Positions 20,501 through 30,355 are shown, numbered from the stretch's first letter. The stretch is 64,000 nt of DNA from Skeletonema tropicum (GCA_037178625.1 CM074127.1:1550001-1614000); one strand, 5' to 3'. Notes: a model not told the origin generated them from the sequence alone. Translations and numbers: made by a program.

Positions 20501-20727
20501 GACCTCTGCCGTTGTTGAGATATCTCATCCTCATTATTGTCATCAATAGAATCATCATCATTTAATCTCAGCTTTCTAATATTTTGAGTGGGTGTTGTTT
20601 GATCACTCGCATTAGAAAATTGCCGATGATTACTATTGTATCTGTTGCTTCCCTTGATAATTGGAGTCTCATCATCACAATCGTATATTGGAGATAATGA
20701 CACGTTTAAATAATTGTGCGGATTCAT
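17533..20727 (-). CDS. SH3b-like repeat protein (>=1,064 residues)
   Basis: An uninterrupted frame of 1,064 residues from an ATG at 20727. At least five modules recur near residues 293, 525, 700, 846 and 972, each opening with an aromatic, then RV, a GV or similar turn, and gPS..aP (YRVNASSPVTVLSGPSLDAP; CRVIAPQGLKILDAP; YRVVAPNGVKVL; LRVKCSSGIDTRHGPSL; CTAVNSVQVRGGPSFQ). Each ends with a W-V/I-P-like strand (GWIPRT, GEGWVPT). This is the pattern of bacterial-type SH3 (SH3b) folds. Linkers are Ser/Asn-rich and disordered. No catalytic domain, signal or membrane segment is seen, so a scaffold or ligand-binding role is inferred. An overlapping frame from an ATG at 20935 (ends 20675) could be the true N-terminus if one extra base lies near 20680-20725. 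Confidence 0.75.
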   Translation of the reverse strand: MNPHNYLNVSLSPIYDCDDETPIIKGSNRYNSNHRQFSNASDQTTPTQNIRKLRLNDDDSIDDNNEDEISQQRQRSSNNHGNNDLDESGAEFVIRSGLTTQKQLFRQDQDKKSNHKSIGSSRLTNLNTSKEQTSSGVSASQIVGSKHNEDLKYYRITFKGVVSLLTQLGDSNDNNVGKQRSGAHVSYGEIVATSCPEITIPIDTNNVGDGDGDSITMMRAIRVDSIITGGYATDASPEMAWSNNKSNSSSLSLGLNRVNEDGHSHLGYLLLHNKVGQCIAEPCDQATASSCEHGSFSYRVNASSPVTVLSGPSLDAPPIRCALLPDTIHEVSLRIIIPTSSSRHHGNDNTAAADDDDDDILGDNGDAEVIQFLRLGRRKGWVADRSIETLDGNSNKLHVSFVMVDVTNEKGLNQTMRSQSVSLSMSFEETSSMTSFALNSTANSSFYSTVQSSSVATPAAVKAQRKRNIRRRAREADVLRPTNIGDSFEEVESSITGGGGTTVISGGTTVISGDGSESSQNRTETCYLCRVIAPQGLKILDAPHFQVSNLIHSPTPTKVPPRSSASPGFSPFSRTNAMVAENSPTLTSGRKRSTPMVRYLTRGQFFEASQRMESTGSSSLYSKGQGLLKLADGSGWAIIPYEDELVAQFKSFHGSEPDINDLNAARGYEEVGNAIIPASSKQLHRATPSRKETPKALKDVTWYRVVAPNGVKVLLPPKDKKPMFKDGAHSTPQKFTEQALKIEHSSSSLESEVASVASNTSFLGSVWSRVSVTPSKHSPPTKAEPKAIPTKQSKITVIPCGTAVPVEAWDTSEGSQSFVRLLSQGWIPRTLGGMTYSVETGTPEIRIGSFWLRVKCSSGIDTRHGPSLNAPSITTDNGASFRFECGEYLRASEIITFFDKQRGRSFPARECFAKLYRKNRSTNDSNQPLLNRYLSLQSYPGEWVQVFGNGQLILEECSDAPSIERDRNGWRCTAVNSVQVRGGPSFQAGGTALSIQTGQEFFVVEKVTCPGEQITWMRLKSGEGWVPTMRESGEEAVHCYLQPSELNSQRMVRQILNNNSRTVY

Positions 20728-20735
20728 CTTTCGTT

Positions 20736-21325
20736 GAGATTGGTGTGGATGGAGCGGCGAGCGGGGATGAAATTAGTTCCTGTTGCTGTTGTGGTGATTG
20801 CAGATTGGTATCAATGCTGCCGCCGTCCTTTCGAGGTGTTGTTGTGGAAGATGACGACGTCCGCGCTGAGGCTTGGAGGAGGCGCCGTTGACGGGGTGAG
20901 AGTCCACCAGTGTGCCTTCTCGGTGATGGAGACATTTTATTGCTGTCTACTTAGCATGGCAATGGTATATAGGACGCCATTATGTCACGCCATCGTTATT
21001 TTTTCTCTTTTTTTTTCTTCGGAAAAGAGAGGAAAGTGCTCAGAAAGGTACTAACTCGTACTTAAGTGACAATACACTCACATACCAGTACGTTGCAGTC
21101 TCTATGTATGTCACCAGTACCACCTCACAACTCGCAAAATAGCTAAAAACCATGGCCAAAAGTGGCCAGTACAAAGCAGCATACCAAGTGCACTGTTAAC
21201 AATACACAGCAGCATTCAATCTACCATCCTTCCGTGTATACTCCTCGGGTATAATTTGTCAACCCAAGCTGCGCTTTTTCTTCCATTATCTATCGAGGTA
21301 GAGGGACCTTTGCGCGCAAGCTATA
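20736..21325. promoter_or_regulatory. Divergent region between SH3b-like and PPR genes
   Basis: The first 200 bp read, on the minus strand, as a basic Ser/Gln-rich peptide starting MSPSPRRHTGGL (20935), which may be the displaced N-terminus of the SH3b-like protein. The rest (20936-21325) holds the promoters of both genes. I see no motif beyond T-rich runs. Confidence 0.4.
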
Positions 21326-24300
21326 ATGATGATGATGCAGAGTAAGCTGTCGTACATCCGACAAGCTCTACGGTTTTCCGCTACTACCGGTCGAAGATGC
21401 TCATCAATCTCGTCATGTACCATATCTCCACGACATCGGAGCATGAATCGTCGATGGAGTATGGCAGCAGTGGATAGATGTTGCTCGCCACTCGTCACAA
21501 TGAATGGTTCTTACAGGTTTTTCATCTCCACACCGACATCAACCCCTGACAGAACAGACAATGATACAAATTCAACAACAACAACTGCAGCGACACAAAT
21601 ACAAAACGAACCAAACCTTATCACTGATCAACAAAATTTACTGCAATACACACAATCGCTTCTTCGTGAGGTAAATCAAATTCCAGCAGGAAAACTCTCA
21701 CAGTCACAAATCTCAGAGATGTCCAGTTGCATCGAACAATATATATCCGGAGTACATAGCTATGCATGTGCAGAACAGGCACACGCGTTATTACTTCGGT
21801 TAATCATGGAACGAACTGCATGGCAGAGATATTATTTAGATGGTGCTATTCGATACTTTGATAATGTGTATGATGGAGGTACGTTAGTGGACAGAATGAT
21901 GTCCATCACAGCTACGTTTGAGGAAGCATACGAAGAAGTACCCTACAAATCCATCATTTCACTACTGTGCACTTGCTACTCGGCACATGCATCTACCGCT
22001 GCAGAACTTATATTAGATCGATTTGAGGGACGACTTTTAAATGAGAATGATCCATTGTACCATTCCAACCCACCCACTGTGGAAACGTACAATGCCATTC
22101 TGACCAGTTGGGCCAAGTCGGGACGGAGGAGGCATGTTGTGAACTCATCCTATGCACTTTCCTACTCGCATCATCCCAATGCTCCGTCTAATTTAGTGTC
22201 GCAAATGTTACACTTGTACAATGAAAACCCATCCGAGATGGAACGGATACGCCCTGATTTTCTATCGTTTAATACTGCCATTGCATCTTTGACACGGGAA
22301 CAACATTTTCGAAGTAGTAAAAATGCGGATGATAATACGCATCATCGTACCATTGGTAAGGTGTGTTTCGATCATTTGCAGACGATGATGTTACTTTATA
22401 GACAGGGTCATTATGCATGTGCACCTGATCTGATTCACATTCTCGACTGTAATGATGACCCTTGGACGGGGGAAGGATAGAGATGATGACAGTCGAGCGA
22501 TGCAACTTTTGGATGAAATGTTACACTTGTGTGGTGTTGACGTTGAAACACTTGGGCGGGGATGGTAACGATGGAAGTGTAGAGTTGAACCCGGCACTTT
22601 TTGAGCAACCGACGACGTTTACTGAGTTGTATGAAGAAGGAGATTTTGATCAGCTCAACAATCAGGGATTGTCGACTCGATACATCTACAATGTGATACC
22701 TCGAAATAAGCACTTTAATGTGGTTCTTGCCCTGATGGCGCAGTCGAGAAAAGTGAGCAAAATCACGTTAGAACGAGCGAGGAACATATGTGGAGATAAT
22801 GGAGCAATTGGGAGAGTACGAAGGCCAGTCACTCGTTGACAATCCTCCCGTTAGTGACGAACTACCAGACGAGGGACTTGAAATGGATATGTCGATAACT
22901 TCCGCTTCTAGCAGCAAGCCGGATACAATTACCTTCAATACTCTATTGAAAATTGCTGCCAAAGCTGGAGAGCCTGTGGTAGCAGATGAAATCTTTCAAG
23001 AGATGATGACAAAATATTCAGAAGGAGATCTACAAGTCAAGCCAGACCGCGTTTCATTCAATACATTACTTTTGGCCTGGTCAAGAGAGAAGCGTCTCAA
23101 TACTGCAAGGAGAGTAACAGAGCTTTTAGAGACCATGCAAGACATGGCTGACAATGGAGATGAATCTGTTAGACCAGATCATGTGAGTATGACGACAGTG
23201 ATCAATACACTTGCAAAATCAGCGAGAAAGAATGGGAGTAACCCCCACCAGGCCGAATTAATAATATCAAGAATGGAAGACAATAAAGAGGCGGCGTTAC
23301 GACCAGACGTTGTGACTTACACCTCTGTAATAAAATGTTGGATGGAATGCGGCAGTCTCAAGGCTGCGGGCCGGGCGTTAGAAATTATAGAAAAGTTGCA
23401 CAAACGGTACGATGATGGATATCTAGAGTGTAAACCAGATACTTTGGCTTACAACGTTGCCCTGAATGCAATTGCGAAAAGTAAAGCAACAGAAGGTGGT
23501 GCAGAACATGCTGAGGCGCTCCTTCAACGAATGCAAGATCGATTTATGGCTGGAGATAGAGATGTTGCACCTTCAGCACCATCATTTGTAACTGTAATGA
23601 ACGCGTGGGCGAGATCGAAAGATCCGAACAGAGGAAAATACGCTGAAAAGTTATTGAATAGAATGCATGAATTGCATCGCTCAGGGCTTCATAATGTTGC
23701 GCCAAACACAGTCGCTTATTCAACATGCATTTTTGCTTGGAGTAAATCTGGGCAGCGAAACGCAGGAAGCCGAGCTCAGAAATTACTGAAAGAGATGGAA
23801 CGATATCATAGTGAAGGAATGGACGACATGAAGCCGAATGTATTCACCTACACTAATGTAATGGAGGCTTGGATTGCTAGCAAACAACCGGATTCACTTG
23901 AAAAAGTTGAGTCGATTCTCGAGCAAATGATTGAACAGTCGAATGCAGGTGATACTGACTCGGCACCCAACACTACGACATTCAATGTCGTCCTCAAGGC
24001 AATACGACACAGTTCTCATCCAGAGATGCATCTAAAGGCAGAGCAGGTGCTTGATTGCATGAAGAAAACTGGGGTCAAACCAAACATCATAACATACAAT
24101 ACTTTCATGGGAGCTTGCGCCAGGACAGAAGGAGATGATCAAACAAGACGACGTGCATTTTCTCTCGTTCTTGCCGCTTTTGCTGAATTGGAGGCAAATG
24201 GGTTGCGCCCCGATGGCTATACTTGGCCGGCAATTTGGCAAGCATGCCAATGCCATCTCGACATCGATGCTGATTTACCAAAGATTAACTCGCTATTTGA

Positions 24301-24529
24301 TCTCACAGTGAAAAATGGGGCCTTCAATGAGCTCCTCTTCAACAGCGTCAGAGGATTTCTGCCTCCATCATTTTTGCAGAAGAAGCTAAATAGGAAAGAT
24401 GATGTGCACACTCTGACCGTTCATGACCTCCCTGCACAATGGACTTGCAATGTGAAGTTAGGGAGGGTGAAAAGCCCTACGAAAAAATCAAACGGTAGAA
24501 AGCGCTACAACAAACAGGTTTCCAATTGA
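21326..24529 (+). CDS. Pentatricopeptide repeat (PPR) protein with three +1 frame breaks
   Basis: Three overlapping frames make one protein of about 1,065 residues. Frame breaks are near 22467-22473 (ggggg), 22552-22562 (gggcgggg) and 22771-22783. In each case removing one base joins coding sequence to coding sequence. The third segment has at least eight PPR units, each with a 35-residue spacing and a P-D/N-x3-[FY]-N/T-x-[LV] start: PDTITFNTLLKIAAKAG, PDRVSFNTLLLAWSRE, PDVVTYTSVIKCW, PDTLAYNVALNAIAKS, PNTVAYSTCIFAWSKSG, PNVFTYTNVMEAW, PNIITYNTFMGACART. The N-terminus is Arg/Ser-rich without a signal peptide, suggesting mitochondrial targeting. PPR proteins bind organellar RNA sequence-specifically. 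No DYW or SMR domain is seen. It is convergent with FBPase, 27 bp apart. Confidence 0.85.
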
Positions 24530-24556
24530 GGTTGATAAGTAGATTAAACCTCAAAC

Positions 24557-25877
24557 TTAATCATCGTCTCCATAGAATTTGAAACACTGCTCTAACTCAT
24601 AAACATTCTCCACTGACCCCAAATAAGTTGGAACACGCACATGAATACCCTTACCAGCCTCCTCATCATTTGATTCAACGTCTTTACTGTGGCCAACATT
24701 CTTCCGTTGAGGTGGCAACACATCCAATATTCTACCGCGCCCAGTACTTCCTGCGCCACCAGCCTGTTCCATTATCATAGCCATTGGTGCAGACTCATAC
24801 AAAAGACGAAGCTTCCCATTGGCATTGTCGCGTGTTGCAGGATAACCGTAGATGCCGCCATTGATGAGGACATTGTGCACGTCCGCAACTAAAGCGCCGA
24901 CGTAACGAGATGAGACTTTCTTTCCACCTACCGTACCAGACTGTTTCATACTTGTCAAGAATTGCTGTACCGGCTCAGAAAACTCCCGGTAATTGGCTTC
25001 GTTGAAACTATACAACGATCCAACATCAGGTATGCGAATATTGGGATGAGTTTGAAGGAACTTTTGCTTGTCTGGGTCAAGCGTAAAGCCATGGACTCCA
25101 TTTCCAAGGGTCAATACTAAGACTGTTGTTGCTGAGTATAGACAATAGCCTGCAGCTACCATCTTGGTTCCTCTTTGTAAGAAACTATCCAAATTCACTC
25201 CATCTTTTCCAGCGCTTGCTCCCTCTGGGGCACGATAAATTCCAAACACCGTTCCCACTGGAAGACTAGAATCAATATTCTTACTTCCATCGATTGGATC
25301 AAAGACGGCGACAAATTGTCCAGATTGCATTATATTGAATTCACTTGTATCATATCCCATAACATCCGCGCAGCTTCGTGGTAGCGGCTCTTCTTCACTT
25401 GCAACAGCACAAACGACATTGTTGGATGCTCCACAAAACGCACGTAACATGATTGTATTGCAAAGAACATCTAATTGCTGCTGCACTTCGCCCTGTACAT
25501 TTTCCTCTGCTAGCTCACCAGTGAGTGGATCAATTGCTGCTCCATATAGATCATCAGTTTGAGCTCGCTGGACAATCCGATTGATTTGTTTGCATGCATC
25601 AGCTACTGCCAATAACGTTCGATCGAGGATCACGTATATCACCATTCTTCCAGCATTCTACCTCAAGGAAGCGTTGGAATGTGCGCAGATCCTTCTTTTT
25701 CATTTCTGGCGATGTGGCTGTGTTGCGTGATGAATTGAGAGGAACATCCATTGAGGAATACAGCGTTGATGTTTGCCTGGCTTTGGAAATCATCGGTGTC
25801 GGTTGAAAAGCAACCGTTTGTGATGAAAACATTGATGTTGCCAGAACCGTGATTACTACTGAACAATACCTCATCAT
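24557..25877 (-). CDS. FBP: Fructose-1,6-bisphosphatase, plastid-targeted (one frame break)
   Basis: This enzyme removes the 1-phosphate of fructose-1,6-bisphosphate in the Calvin cycle or gluconeogenesis. Start is the first Met of MMRYCSVVITVLATSMF (25877). The signal peptide ends TVA-FQP, the diatom plastid junction, so stromal location is inferred. Metal and substrate motifs are intact: ASEEEP, FDPIDGSKNID, VGTVFGIY, AAGYCLYS, GGIYGYPATR, YESAPMAMIMEQAGG. Between FGIY and AAGYCLYS there is no Cys, so the thioredoxin-regulated loop of plant chloroplast FBPase is absent. The frame from the start ends at 25599, while the catalytic frame begins upstream of 25645. Removing one of two C (GG at 25627-25628) joins them as KNGDIRD then LDRTLLAVADACKQ, so an indel error is likely. 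Length is then about 420 residues, normal with presequence. Confidence 0.93.
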
Positions 25878-26135
25878 TCTTCTTGAACTACTTTGAATGA
25901 TACTAATGAAGGTTGTATTACATATATAATCATCTACTCTATCATGCATAACATCAACTCGATTGATGAAGTGGAAGGTTGAGAGAAAATGGACGGTGGA
26001 ATCGAAGGGCTCACATGAGAGCAATCCGATCCAGAACCCTTTCCTCGCGGGCGGACAGGGGAAACGAAGCTAAGAGGTCAGAAAGCAATATGATGTGAGA
26101 AAGAAATTTTTAGCCAACACATCTCTTTACAATAA
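25878..26135. promoter_or_regulatory. Upstream flank of the FBPase gene
   Basis: Holds the presumed promoter and 5' UTR. A tatataatcat motif at 25922-25932 is a possible TATA element, about 50 bp upstream of the ATG at 25877. Nothing else is recognised. Confidence 0.3.
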
Positions 26136-26656
26136 AGGCCGTGCGCCGCGCCAAAATCTTCGTTTTTTGGAACCGGAGCCTTTTTTCAATTTTTTTTGTT
26201 AGTGAAATGCTCTAGCTTTGGGCCACAATGGCCAAAATTATATTTTGGGGAGTTGCCGAATATGCTTTTCCAGTATCACCATCCTTTTGTCGACCATAAT
26301 GGGGGTTCTATACATGTGTTGGCTGTAAAATAATTCCAATGCTCCGCTGAGAAATGCATGTGAGAGTCCACTAGCTTTTTGCTGCACAAATTTGGCAGGC
26401 CATCAGCCATCAAAGCTAGTACCAAGCTAGAGAGCACCTTCAAATGCATATCTCGACGAAAATATAAGGCTTCACCACCTGCCCCTCAGTATATATACTC
26501 TCATAATAGTCACCTAAAGGATAGTATCTCGGGACAAGCATGTAAACCACTTCCCTGAAACTTAATTTTGGCCACCATGGCCCAAAGCTAGAGCATTTCA
26601 CTAACAAAAAAATTGCGGGAAAGGCTCCGGTTCCAAAAAATCGACGCGCACGGCCT
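26136..26656. mobile_element. Foldback/MITE-like element with ~110-bp terminal inverted repeats
   Basis: The left arm (26136-26260) and right arm (about 26560-26656) are inverted copies over more than 100 bp, sharing AGGCCGTGCG, TTTTTTGGAACCGGAGCC, TTTTTTTGTTAGTGAAATGC and TCTAGCTTTGGGCCA. The 300-bp centre encodes nothing and includes acaaatttggcaggc, also present at the centre of the element at 44097-44551. Target-site duplication is not clear. It is therefore a non-autonomous inverted-repeat element of unassigned superfamily. Confidence 0.75.
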
Positions 26657-27064
26657 ATAGCTTGCTGCACAGGTGGTTAAGTATCAGTGCGGGCTCACTC
26701 TCTCTCTAAGTAAAGAAGATGATAGGCCAAGTTACACACTGCATCATCTATCAATGTATTGAATTCAGGTCAGAATTAGAAGCCTACTATCCTTCTACTT
26801 GGGTTGCAATGAGGAAGTAAGGTGGATAAGATACTCGCAATTTTTGATATCGATCGAAAGCTACTAAAAGTACTTTAGAAATCAGCTCAAGAGATGAGGA
26901 AAAGCTTGCATTGTACCAGAAGAGAAAAGAAAACCGAGGAACAACCTTATTCAGTCATATTTCGAGTTTATAAAATAGGCGTAATAGTTAAGAACTTCAT
27001 CTATGGTGCTAACAAACAATTTGGTGCAAACACAAAGTTGTTCCATCGCTGCAGCGTTCCATCT
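26657..27064. other. Intergenic region without a recognisable feature
   Basis: I see no gene, repeat or structured RNA in these 400 bp. Confidence 0.5.
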
Positions 27065-27328
27065 TTATAAAGCTTCTCTCGCATACGATATCAAGCAATA
27101 CTTATCGTAGTCTTTGTATCCAGGCTCGGGTGCATGCAGCCAGGTCAAAAGAGTCAAAGCTGGCAAAAGCAAGCGCAGAAACAGTGTGGTATTTCCGCCC
27201 TTCCCAAATTGGTGCCATTTTAGAGATGGAACTTCTTTTTCTGAAGAAACATTATGACGGTTGCCTTTTGAATCGTGTCTTCCTCGGTTCCCGTGCTTCC
27301 TACCTAAAATACCACCCCAGCGGTTCAC
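27065..27328 (-). CDS. Candidate small single-membrane-span protein
   Basis: An 87-residue open frame with ATG and stop. The first ~30 residues are basic (RKHGNRGRHDSKGNR). Then comes KWHQFGKGG, one hydrophobic helix TTLFLRLLLPALTLLTWL (about residues 47-64) and a polar tail GYKDYDKYCLISYAREAL. This layout resembles small accessory subunits of mitochondrial membrane complexes, but no specific family is recognised. The N-terminal part could instead be intron with the true start upstream. Confidence 0.38.
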   Translation of the reverse strand: MNRWGGILGRKHGNRGRHDSKGNRHNVSSEKEVPSLKWHQFGKGGNTTLFLRLLLPALTLLTWLHAPEPGYKDYDKYCLISYAREAL

Positions 27329-27646
27329 AATTCGCGTAATTGACGGTTAACGTCTCTCATCATTATTTTACTATCACACGTATGTAGACACAAATCAGCA
27401 AGTTCGTCATAGTTAACGTGTGACACGTTCTGGGAAAATTGGGAATTTTCTTCAAGACGCTAACCGTCGCCGTGAACCGCCGTGCAACAAACTTCGCTCG
27501 CTCGGTCGGAGTTCCTGTTTTTCAACAAGCCAAGACTCTTGCCAAGACGGAAGATGTAGTTCATTCATTATCATTAGATATGCACGTCGTAGGATCATTG
27601 TTCATTATCATCTCTCACACTGCTCTCAATTCAAACACGAAGCAAA
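27329..27646. promoter_or_regulatory. Divergent region upstream of the class C GPCR gene
   Basis: Promoter and leader of the GPCR gene. Some short open frames occur but none has convincing coding character. Confidence 0.3.
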
Positions 27647-30355
27647 ATGCAAACTATGCCTACAAATATTATGGCTGCCCGCCTCCTTGCTGCCGCTGCA
27701 GCTGCCTGTGTTGTGCTTATACTAAATAATATCATAATGCTCATTCCAGCAGTCGAAGCAATCACCGGCGTTACACGCAGCACCATAATTAACCGACGAG
27801 GAGCCGATCCAACTTCCATTACATCATCCATGGATATTACAGCCTTTGGAGAACTCGAAGGTGCCAGCCCTGCGACCGATGATTGCACGTTTGATGGGGG
27901 CATTATCAGTTTTAGCCATCCTATGTCGCTCAAATCTGCAGACAAATTCTTTGCTACTGGGCACCTTCAATTATCTGCTATTGAAATGATGATTGATGAG
28001 ATTAATACTTCTCCGAGATGTGGCGTTACTGTCGGGGGGAAGAAACATGGTATACATTTAACAACCTATGGCGATGATTCATCCAAAGATAAGGTCACAG
28101 CTATTGTGCAAAATGGCATGATGCCGCTGGCGAAGTCAACCGAGTATGTGGGAAGCTACTGGATTGGACCTTATTCTTCTGGTTTAACAGGCAGTATGAG
28201 TCTTCTAGCGAATTCCACCGATACTGTTCTCGTGGCAGGAGGTGCTGCATCCACATCTGTGTTTGCCGGTTATCCTACAATATTTGGAACTTTCCCGCCG
28301 TCCAAGTCATATCTAGCACAGGCAATTGAAGCACTAGCCAAGGCGGGTGCCAAATCTGCTGTATCAGTTTTTGAATCGGCAAGTTTCACAAAAGGGGTAT
28401 GTTCTGCTATGCCAGAACTTGCGGACAAGTTCAACCTCACGCTTCAAGCTGAGATTGAGGTTATTTCATCACCTACGACGGCTGAACTAGATCCAGTAGC
28501 GCGGAATCTTTCCATGGTGGAAAACGATCCTGACATTGTTGTCGCATGTGTTTACGACCAGGGATGCGCTGAGTGGGTGACTAGTCTAAGGAAGAGCGGA
28601 TGGTCGCCGCGTGCTCAGGTTTTCACGGTGTGTATAGGTATGGACAAATTCACAGACGCTGTAGGGACCGATGCAATGTATATGATGGGGGTATCTCCTT
28701 GGGATCCTAGTCTTGATATGCAGGATAAAGTTGTTGGGTGGTCGGCCATGGAGTTTTCTGAGTTGTTTCTAGCTACTACTCAGAGGACGTCAACATATCA
28801 CGCTGCTTCTGCTGCTGCATCGGTTGGAGCTTTGGTCCAAGCTATTGAAAGGGCTGATTCGTTTGCTACTGAAGCTGTGTCCAACGTTCTAGCCTCGCAA
28901 GAATTTAGCACGCTCTATGGGCTACTCAGCTTTGATGTCAATGGACAATCTCTTGCACCAAGTCTTCACCTGCAGTACGATAAAGACTTGGCGGTGCAAA
29001 CAGTATATCCCATCGAATTCAGATCAGCAGAGCTGGTATATCCGATGCCCACCTGGAATGCTCGGGATTGCAACATGCTTTCCAAATGTCTCACTGGTGC
29101 AGAGACAGGCGTATGCCAAGAGGATGGCACTTGCAAATGTGACGATGAAGATGCCATTTCCTCCGGAGTCGGTTCATCCGCTAAGTGCGTCTACATCCCA
29201 AATGAGGATCTTACCTACGTTGCCACTCCTCTAATAATCGTCGGATACATTTTGTTCGCCATCCAAGCCTTCCTGTCCTTGGCTTGCGCCGCTTGGGCTG
29301 TGCACTTTCGCAATCGCCGTATCGTTAAGGCGTCGCAGCCACTATTTTTATGTCTCGTCGCTTTTGGTACCTTTTTGATGAGCCTCGGCATCATCCCAGT
29401 TGGTATCCAAGGCGAGTACCGCTACCATGTTGATCCCATAACGGGTATGGAGACTGATGAACCCAACGCAAATATTAGGAGAGTAGACGCTGCTTGCATG
29501 GCGCTGCCTTGGCTGTTTTCCATGGGGTTTGCAGTGACATTCTCAGCGCTGTTTGCAAAAATTTGGAGGATAAAGTTAGTCTTTCAGGCTGCTCGGCGGT
29601 TTGTCCGCAGGCAGGTTGGAGTCAAGGATGTAGCATCTATCATGGTCGCTGTCGTTGTACTCCAGGCGATAGTACTAATTGCTTGGAACGTCGCCGATCC
29701 CCTTGTATGGCAGCGAGAGGTTCTTACGAGTGATGACAATGGATACCCTACCAAGAGTATCGGTACTTGTAGCTCGGACAAAGGTCTCGCATTTCTGATC
29801 CCTTTGATAATCATTGATGCGTTGATGCTCTTCTACGCACTCTACCTTTGTTTTGTAACTCGGACCATCTCAGATGAATATCAGGAAGGTACTTGGATTA
29901 CCGCCTCGGTCTTGTCTATCATTCAAATTCTTGCTCTGTCGATTCCGATCCTTGTAATTGTCGACAATGACAACAGCGCCTTCTACTTCGTTCGAGTGGC
30001 GGTCATATTCCTGGTTAGCTCGACGGTCACTATGCTAATTTTCTTCCCAAAAATATACAGGGTACACTTCTGTAAGACGCATGCTGGAAGATCGCGACGA
30101 ACTGGATTTAGACTCAATCCAGGACAAATGTCTTCGGCTGAAACCAATGATACAAGGCAACGCATGAGCATAGAAAGTGATGCAGCGAAACGGTCGAGCG
30201 TCGGGAGTGATGCCGACGTCGAAGCTATAGCTAAGAGAGTTGCATTTAAGGTGGATTCCGAAATGACCAAACAATCTGCAATGGTCGACCTAGAAAGAGA
30301 AGAAAGTGAAAGAGATACAAAAGCAACAAGTCAAAGTCATAATAGTGAAGTCTGA
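27647..30355 (+). CDS. Class C G-protein-coupled receptor (GABA-B/glutamate-receptor-like)
   Basis: A single 902-residue exon. Residues ~8-38 form a signal/hydrophobic leader. About 75-470 is a periplasmic-binding-protein-like (ANF receptor type) ligand domain, with a Leu/Ala-rich substrate-binding fold, YVGSYWIGPYSSG and the late FDVNGQSLAPSLHLQYD stretch. A short Cys-rich linker follows (CNMLSKCLTGAETGVC, CKCDDED). Seven hydrophobic helices lie at about 527-800: e.g. TPLIIVGYILFAIQAFLSL, PLFLCLVAFGTFLMSLGII, LPWLFSMGFAVTFSALFAKIWRI, VASIMVAVVVLQAIVLIAWN. The LFAKIWRI motif after helix 3 is typical of 7TM_3 receptors. A charged 100-residue tail, Ser-rich, is cytosolic. A plasma-membrane receptor is inferred; ligand unknown. 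GABA-B-like receptors are known in diatoms and other protists. Confidence 0.93.
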   Translation: MQTMPTNIMAARLLAAAAAACVVLILNNIIMLIPAVEAITGVTRSTIINRRGADPTSITSSMDITAFGELEGASPATDDCTFDGGIISFSHPMSLKSADKFFATGHLQLSAIEMMIDEINTSPRCGVTVGGKKHGIHLTTYGDDSSKDKVTAIVQNGMMPLAKSTEYVGSYWIGPYSSGLTGSMSLLANSTDTVLVAGGAASTSVFAGYPTIFGTFPPSKSYLAQAIEALAKAGAKSAVSVFESASFTKGVCSAMPELADKFNLTLQAEIEVISSPTTAELDPVARNLSMVENDPDIVVACVYDQGCAEWVTSLRKSGWSPRAQVFTVCIGMDKFTDAVGTDAMYMMGVSPWDPSLDMQDKVVGWSAMEFSELFLATTQRTSTYHAASAAASVGALVQAIERADSFATEAVSNVLASQEFSTLYGLLSFDVNGQSLAPSLHLQYDKDLAVQTVYPIEFRSAELVYPMPTWNARDCNMLSKCLTGAETGVCQEDGTCKCDDEDAISSGVGSSAKCVYIPNEDLTYVATPLIIVGYILFAIQAFLSLACAAWAVHFRNRRIVKASQPLFLCLVAFGTFLMSLGIIPVGIQGEYRYHVDPITGMETDEPNANIRRVDAACMALPWLFSMGFAVTFSALFAKIWRIKLVFQAARRFVRRQVGVKDVASIMVAVVVLQAIVLIAWNVADPLVWQREVLTSDDNGYPTKSIGTCSSDKGLAFLIPLIIIDALMLFYALYLCFVTRTISDEYQEGTWITASVLSIIQILALSIPILVIVDNDNSAFYFVRVAVIFLVSSTVTMLIFFPKIYRVHFCKTHAGRSRRTGFRLNPGQMSSAETNDTRQRMSIESDAAKRSSVGSDADVEAIAKRVAFKVDSEMTKQSAMVDLEREESERDTKATSQSHNSEV

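Noticed and set aside
22440..22800. Programmed ribosomal frameshifting in the PPR gene
   Set aside because: Three shifts in 320 bp without slippery-site or pseudoknot logic, and similar breaks in unrelated genes, fit sequencing error better.
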